Below are positions 1 through 3,808 of a stretch of 6,427 nucleotides of DNA, one piece after another. A model generated the notes under the pieces. That model had not been told where the DNA came from, made no database searches, and worked only from the letters and a program-made list of their open reading frames with translations. This stretch comes from an uncultured bacterium (lineage in GTDB: Bacteria > Verrucomicrobiota > Kiritimatiellia > RFP12 > UBA1067). Numbering within the stretch: position 1 is the stretch's first letter; each line of letters opens with the position of its first letter. The position numbers were made by a program, and so were the translations under genes. The DNA lies in assembly GCA_902779075.1 (NCBI GenBank), contig CACZAK010000287.1, positions 1 through 6,427 on the forward strand. Direction: 5' to 3'.

Positions 1-1221
1 CCTCACCTGCGCGTCGCCGCACATCGCCGCAGGCTCAAGAAGCCGCTGCAGCCAACGATGAGGCACATCCGCTTCGTCAAGCCGTGCAAGTTCCGCAAGG
101 CGCGCGCCGACATCCTCGATGCGGTGGTTGCGACGCTCCAGTTCGCGCAGCTTCGCGTTGAGCTTCCCCCAGACTTTCCGGGCCGAATCGCCAATGCGCG
201 ACATGAGCGAAACGAGCGTGCCACCTGCGCCGTAGAAGAGCGATGCGTCGGCGAGAATACGCTGTGCGTCAGGGATCTTCACGGACGCGATATGCCGGAA
301 CCGCGAGGTCTCCGCCGCCAACGTCTCCGCACACGCCTTCCACCGTTTCGCATGGCAGTCGCGCCGCATCTCCTCGACATCGCGCAGGATATCCTCGCGA
401 AGCGTCCCGAAGCGTCTCCCGAATCGTTCAAGGAATACCGCAAGTTCATCGACAATCGGCTTTGCCTCTTCCGCAGAGAATTCGGCAATGCCGAAACTCA
501 GGAGCCGCAGGTTGAGCTCCTGCAGCGTCTTCGCAGTCGCATCGACGTAACGCGACACCTGGTCGACGCGAAAAAGGACGTCGCCAGCCGTTTCGTAACC
601 GACGTGCGCAACATCGACACGATGCAACATCCGCCGGAGCTCGGCGAGGATCGACCGCTGCATGTCGAGAAGATTCCCCGTCTCGTCACCGCCGCCGGGC
701 AAGAGGTCGTGTGCATGGCGGTCCTCCAGCCATTCCACAAACGCCGCCGCGTCATCGCACATCCGATAGCGGAATTTTGCGCGTCGGTTGTCGCGATAGC
801 CGCGCAATCGCTCCTTCTCGATGCGCTCCGTGATGAGGTTCCATTCCTTTAGCTGGTGGATGTCTGCCTTGAATATCGCAGATGCGGACGCCTCGGCGTC
901 TTCACCGCAAACTTTCCGCTCCACGTCCTCATGCAGAGGCTCCGGCTCGTGTTCCGCGCGAAACGCGGCAAGCGCACGCAGGATCGCGACATACTCGACG
1001 GCGCGTTCGCTCGCAAGCATGTTGCCGAGCGTGAGCGCACGAGCTGAAAGCCATTCCTTCGTCTCATCCACAAGCGGGGAGCTTATCAGCGATACGGCAC
1101 CAACAGACTCGTCATCATGGTAGGGCGGTCGCCCCGCGACCGCCTGTAGGGTCACGCGTCCCGCGTGACCGTCAGCCTCGGCGAACAAATCTGCCGCCTG
1201 CCTCTCAATCCGCCGCCTCAC
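1..1221 (-). CDS. jetA: JetA-like Wadjet kleisin subunit (partial, 3' end off window)
   Basis: The reading frame is open for all 407 codons from a GTG at 1221 to the left edge, with no stop. The start is set by AAGGAGAGAC five bases upstream and by a GTGA overlap with the jetD stop, which implies translational coupling. About residues 70-165 look like a winged helix: AVEYVAILRALAAF, then LKEWNLI, then YRDNRRAKFRYRM and AFVEWLEDR. The rest is mainly helical and rich in Leu/Arg/Glu, as in kleisin-type proteins (MukF/MksF, DUF2397-like, JetA). In Wadjet, JetA bridges the SMC heads and binds JetB. Assignment rests on this fold pattern plus position right after a JetD; the exact family (DUF2397, DUF5716 or another) cannot be settled by eye. 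Residues about 18-33 are encoded by a tandem hairpin element, an odd feature near an N-terminus. A long plus-strand open frame lies opposite and is taken as a shadow. Confidence 0.72.
   Translation of the reverse strand, partial: MRRRIERQAADLFAEADGHAGRVTLQAVAGRPPYHDDESVGAVSLISSPLVDETKEWLSARALTLGNMLASERAVEYVAILRALAAFRAEHEPEPLHEDVERKVCGEDAEASASAIFKADIHQLKEWNLITERIEKERLRGYRDNRRAKFRYRMCDDAAAFVEWLEDRHAHDLLPGGGDETGNLLDMQRSILAELRRMLHRVDVAHVGYETAGDVLFRVDQVSRYVDATAKTLQELNLRLLSFGIAEFSAEEAKPIVDELAVFLERFGRRFGTLREDILRDVEEMRRDCHAKRWKACAETLAAETSRFRHIASVKIPDAQRILADASLFYGAGGTLVSLMSRIGDSARKVWGKLNAKLRELERRNHRIEDVGARLAELARLDEADVPHRWLQRLLEPAAMCGDAQVR
1121..1170. repeat. tandem hairpin pair inside the 5' end of jetA
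   Basis: Two perfect inverted repeats lie side by side on the plus strand. The first has arms GGCGGTCGC (1124-1132) and GCGACCGCC (1136-1144) around loop CCC. The second has arms GGTCACGCG (1150-1158) and CGCGTGACC (1162-1170) around loop TCC. Each is led by TAGGG (1121-1125 and 1147-1151), giving a 26-base period. Stem sequences differ while stem length, loop length and leader are kept, so this looks like a REP-like or mobile palindromic element. It is read through in frame by jetA (residues about 18-33). A pair of the same design lies in jetC. Confidence 0.85.
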
Positions 1222-2453
1222 CGTCTCTCCTTGGCAAGGATCGTCTCAAACGATTCCTGTTCGATCCAACGCCCCCAATCAAGCATCTGTCGGATTGCGT
1301 TTGCGCAGATACAATGTGGATTACACTCAAGAAACGATTCGGCGCGTACTCGCTGTTCATCCGTCAATGGGATTCCCGCCGTAGGAACCGCCTTCATCGC
1401 AACCCCAAGTACATCGGAAGCGACAACGCGTTTGACATCTATGCATGTGGACACTTCGTGGGCGATGTTGAATCCGTCAAGATCGGCATCTCCCTCATGA
1501 ACACATTTCACACCAGCCATGTGCAAGACGGTGAGAAGCCGTTTCACGCAATAGTTGGGGTACCCCTCCGTATAGACGCATGGGACACGCCTCTCAACCA
1601 TGCGCGCAAAAGGCGCTGCGTTCTCACATGTCGTCACGGTCATGGATACGCTTCTATCCCAACCGACACCCAGAATGTTCTCCATTGTCTCAAGCGGTAG
1701 CTGGAAAGCCAATCCCTCATCGAAAAGCTGACCGGGGAAATCGAACTGTCTGCACGCCTTCGTGATAAAGGCTATTGGGATGAATGCGGTAACAGACGTC
1801 GTGTAAGGATTCTCGATGATTCCAAAATGTCCAAACACGGTACGCTCGTCATTCGGGTTATGGTCTGCAAAAATGCTTAAGATGTGCGTGAGTTGTCGAC
1901 GCAGCGGGCCCGCCCTGAGTTTCTTGCTGTCGTTGAAGCAGTCGGACCCGAGTTGCGAAAGCGTGATAGCAGAACTGTCGTCGCGGAGCAGCCTTTTTTC
2001 AACCATGTGCCGGAACAGCCGTATCCAGTCCTTGGCATTGTGACTGTCTGCCACAAACCGCAAAACTTCATCTCTCTGCGACAATAAGTCGATAGCCTCC
2101 TCCGCTTCAGGAACAAGCAACTTGAGTCGTGCGAAAATATCTTTGCTGGAATCCGCTCTACTTTCCCTTGCTAGACCGAAATACTCCATCGCCTCGCGCC
2201 ACATTTCAGGGCCACGCAGGAACTCGTGCAGTTGGATGTAAAAGGAACCGTCCGGTTGACGTTGCCCGATGGTACCGAGGAAGTGCTCCAGCTCGCGCTG
2301 TGCCGCGTAATCGAGCCCCCTTGCGGTGAATGACGCCGGCAACCGCACGCCACGCGCGACCTTGCCCGCAAGTTTCTTCAGCACCCCCTCCACCGCCGGC
2401 GCCTTTTGAATCGCGGCGGCGATTTTGTCTTTGGTCAGCGGACTCTCACTCAT
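1218..2453 (-). CDS. jetD: JetD-like TOPRIM nuclease subunit of Wadjet (DUF2399-like)
   Basis: This 411-residue protein has a C-terminal TOPRIM-type domain. Visible motifs are TTCEN (E277), the metal-binding Glu after a beta strand; VYTEGYPN (293-300); and HEGDADLDG (319-327), the paired-Asp motif. This order (ENP-like, TEG, HGDxDxDG) is that of DUF2399 proteins, which share the TOPRIM fold with Spo11/topoisomerase VI-A. The N-terminal ~250 residues are helical and would be the arm or DNA-clamp part. In Wadjet, JetD is the endonuclease that cuts plasmid DNA after extrusion by the JetABC motor. All acidic residues expected for catalysis seem present, so it should be active. The start has a good GGAGG seven bases upstream; the gene starts 19 bases after the pRiA4b-like stop and overlaps jetA by four bases. 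Its base composition looks lower in GC than jetA (27/60 G+C in 1801-1860 against 39/60 in 601-660), hinting at a separate history. Confidence 0.85.
   Translation of the reverse strand: MSESPLTKDKIAAAIQKAPAVEGVLKKLAGKVARGVRLPASFTARGLDYAAQRELEHFLGTIGQRQPDGSFYIQLHEFLRGPEMWREAMEYFGLARESRADSSKDIFARLKLLVPEAEEAIDLLSQRDEVLRFVADSHNAKDWIRLFRHMVEKRLLRDDSSAITLSQLGSDCFNDSKKLRAGPLRRQLTHILSIFADHNPNDERTVFGHFGIIENPYTTSVTAFIPIAFITKACRQFDFPGQLFDEGLAFQLPLETMENILGVGWDRSVSMTVTTCENAAPFARMVERRVPCVYTEGYPNYCVKRLLTVLHMAGVKCVHEGDADLDGFNIAHEVSTCIDVKRVVASDVLGVAMKAVPTAGIPLTDEQRVRAESFLECNPHCICANAIRQMLDWGRWIEQESFETILAKERR
1222..1232 (-). promoter_or_regulatory. ribosome binding site that fixes the jetA GTG start
   Basis: On the minus strand AAGGAGAGAC sits with its GGAG five bases before the GTG at 1221. 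It lies inside the last codons of jetD (AKERR). The same ten bases precede the ATG of the pRiA4b-like gene at 3264, so this appears to be a favoured Shine-Dalgarno form in this genome. It supports GTG at 1221 over later in-frame starts that would lie beyond the hairpins. Confidence 0.75.
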
Positions 2454-2460
2454 TTCGATA

Positions 2461-2465
2461 CCTCC
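2461..2465 (-). promoter_or_regulatory. jetD ribosome binding site
   Basis: GGAGG on the minus strand, seven bases before the ATG at 2453. It lies in the 19-base gap after the pRiA4b-like gene, so jetD has its own initiation signal and does not depend on overlap with its upstream neighbour. Confidence 0.75.
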
Positions 2466-2472
2466 ATCTCAC

Positions 2473-3264
2473 TTATCTGCCACAACACTTCTTGTACTTC
2501 TTTCCGCTTCCACATGGGCACGGATCGTTACGCCCTACTTTGGTACTTGTATGTTTGAAGGCTTGTACGGCGTCTGTTACGTATGGAGGATCTTCGACAT
2601 GTTCATCTTCGGTGAACATCGCCGTCAATCGCGCCGAGACCTCTTCCGCACTAGGTCCAGCAAGAAACTTTTCGCGAAGGGCCTTCTTGCCCCAGCCGTA
2701 CCAGAAGCGTTTGTCGCCAGACATTTCTCCTTCCCTGCACTCAGCATCAGTACAATCCTTGTCACCCCATTTTCTGAGCGCCTTGACAAGGCTTTCCAAT
2801 GCCCAAGTGCCTCCGACGTCATCTACACCCCAAGTTCCGCTAGTATTCTCGCAGGCTGGAACGGCATCGGCAGCCGGGTCGGACATGCGGTAAATGACAT
2901 GCTCCCAGGTGTCTCCGAAATCATACACGTAGTAAAGCCGTTTTCCCTTTACGGGCAATACCTCCGCGACGGTGTGTTCGCATGGCGCCTGATGCCATCG
3001 TTCATGATACCAGGGTAGTTTTCTTGGCTTGGGTTCATCTTCGTACACCTCACAATTCCAGTCAACCTCCTTGCCCTGATAGAACTCCCACGGGTGACTG
3101 CCATCCCACCCAATGGCCACCTGAACAACGTCAGAAAAATCTTCAAGCGTCAGGTCCTCCGGAATCACAATTGTACGCCGGATGTCGGTATCGCGTAATT
3201 CAATCTTTACGCGAATCATTTTCGTTCCGGGCTGAATAGCGCCCAGGTGAACTTCTCTCATCAT
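2473..3264 (-). CDS. pRiA4b ORF-3-like protein with C-terminal SEC-C zinc motif
   Basis: This 263-residue protein has two recognisable parts. Residues about 15-175 match the plasmid pRiA4b ORF-3 family: an N-terminal strand-rich part ([17 protein letters not shown]), SHPWEFY at 56-62, the family hallmark YDFGDTWEH at 114-122, and VDDVGGTW at 147-154, the counterpart of the usual EDVGG. Residues 244-263 form a SEC-C motif, [14 protein letters not shown] followed by KKCCGR, with Cys 249, 251, 260 and 261 as zinc ligands like those at the end of SecA. The family has no firmly established activity; it is common on plasmids and in accessory islands. No signal peptide or membrane segment is seen, so it should be cytoplasmic. 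The ATG at 3264 follows AAGGAGAGAC with five-base spacing. An immediate second ATG at 3261 is a possible start too. It lies between a DUF4143 remnant and jetD on the same strand, so it is probably co-transcribed with jetD; a role in plasmid defence is only an inference from position. Confidence 0.88.
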   Translation of the reverse strand: MMREVHLGAIQPGTKMIRVKIELRDTDIRRTIVIPEDLTLEDFSDVVQVAIGWDGSHPWEFYQGKEVDWNCEVYEDEPKPRKLPWYHERWHQAPCEHTVAEVLPVKGKRLYYVYDFGDTWEHVIYRMSDPAADAVPACENTSGTWGVDDVGGTWALESLVKALRKWGDKDCTDAECREGEMSGDKRFWYGWGKKALREKFLAGPSAEEVSARLTAMFTEDEHVEDPPYVTDAVQAFKHTSTKVGRNDPCPCGSGKKYKKCCGR

Positions 3265-3265
3265 T

Positions 3266-3275
3266 GTCTCTCCTT
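3266..3275 (-). promoter_or_regulatory. ribosome binding site of the pRiA4b-like gene
   Basis: AAGGAGAGAC on the minus strand with GGAG five bases before the ATG at 3264, within the 25-base gap after the DUF4143 remnant stop. It is identical over ten bases to the site before jetA. Confidence 0.75.
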
Positions 3276-3289
3276 TGTCTGTTTAGATT

Positions 3290-3808
3290 CTATTGGTCCA
3301 AAACCTTTATCGCCTCTGGTATCGCATAGAGCGGATAGTCGTCGATTCGTTCGCCGGACGACCACTTGGACATCGATACACGCAGGGCCTTGCGCGGGTT
3401 GAACCGGTCAATGTATGACTTGAGCGACTTCGCACGCAGGTTCGTTTCGGCCTTTGCCTCAAGCGGGCATATCATTGTCCCGATCTGGAGAAGGAATTCC
3501 ACCTCCGCCTTGATGTTGTCCGGCGACCAGTAGTTGGGCGACAATCCCAACGCTGTCAATTCTTCAAGTACATACTGCTCCGTCAGCGCCCCTTTGAAAT
3601 GGGTAAACAAACTATCACCATCAAGCAGTATCTGCGGCGGGACACCGGCCATCGCACCAACTAGCCCTATAATATCACATTTTATGAACGTAATCAACGA
3701 CCAGCCGCCACATTTTATGAACGAACTTTTCATGTAAGGACCACATTTTATGAACGAAACAGTCTCACGCTGTATCAAATTTGCCGATTTTAGCAATAAT
3801 CTGCTCAT
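3290..3808 (-). CDS. truncated DUF4143 protein (C-terminal part only, AAA+ domain missing)
   Basis: The open frame is 172 codons from the ATG that overlaps the jetC stop. Only residues from about 46 on resemble a known protein: IIGLVGAMAG, then FKGALTEQYVLEEL (71-84), YWSPDN (93-98), AEVEF (101-105), LEAKAE (116-121), AKSLKSY (126-132) and DDYPLYAIP. This is the C-terminal part of the large AAA+/DUF4143 ATPase family, which is usually about 400 residues with an N-terminal P-loop; here no Walker motif is present. The retained part carries the EVxF...ExK pattern of a PD-(D/E)XK-like nuclease fold, with Glu104 where Asp is usual. Residues 19-44 (three FIKC units, 11 residues apart) come from DNA repeats and are unlikely to be real protein. 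If translated from its own promoter, the ATG at 3652 would give a 120-residue protein. It may be a decaying gene or a small reused domain; I cannot tell which. Confidence 0.7.
   Translation of the reverse strand: MSRLLLKSANLIQRETVSFIKCGPYMKSSFIKCGGWSLITFIKCDIIGLVGAMAGVPPQILLDGDSLFTHFKGALTEQYVLEELTALGLSPNYWSPDNIKAEVEFLLQIGTMICPLEAKAETNLRAKSLKSYIDRFNPRKALRVSMSKWSSGERIDDYPLYAIPEAIKVLDQ
3669..3697 (-). promoter_or_regulatory. sigma70-like promoter with the repeat in its spacer
   Basis: On the minus strand TTGATT (3697-3692) and TATTAT (3674-3669) are separated by exactly 17 bases, close to the consensus -35 and -10 boxes with ideal spacing. The 17-base spacer consists of one full copy of the 15-bp repeat plus one base on each side. 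Transcription would start near 3662 and read through the DUF4143 remnant (from ATG 3652), the pRiA4b-like gene, jetD and jetA. A protein bound to the repeat would block RNA polymerase, so this looks like a regulated internal promoter. The local sequence is AT-rich, which raises the odds of a chance match. Confidence 0.55.
3676..3756. repeat. three 15-bp direct repeats with exact 33-bp period (operator-like)
   Basis: CACATTTTATGAACG occurs identically at 3676-3690, 3709-3723 and 3742-3756. The second and third copies share an extra C before and AA after. The period of 33 is close to three turns of B-DNA, so a protein bound at each copy would sit on the same face. The core has an imperfect dyad (CAT, three bases, ATG). 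The spacers are unrelated to each other and the units are too short for CRISPR. The lowest copy fills the spacer of a promoter-like sequence, which points to repressor or activator sites. A replication-iteron or transposon-end role is possible but less likely, as no replication gene is nearby. Confidence 0.85.

Noticed and set aside
58..852. Plus-strand open frame of 264 codons opposite jetA
   Set aside because: It is antisense to a 407-codon frame with protein-like winged-helix and helical content, a good ribosome site and operon position. The plus-strand product has no recognisable motif; long antisense frames are common in GC-rich DNA.
1121..1170. Rho-independent terminator after jetD
   Set aside because: The stems are strong but no T-run follows on either strand, and the open frame of jetA continues through the hairpins.
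3676..3756. Short CRISPR-like array
   Set aside because: Only three units of 15 bp with 18-bp gaps, no cas genes, and one unit overlaps a promoter-like sequence; operator sites explain it better.
3676..3756. FIKC peptide repeat as a real protein repeat
   Set aside because: The three units are identical at DNA level over 15 bp with unrelated spacers, and 33 happens to be divisible by three; DNA-level function explains this without coding selection.
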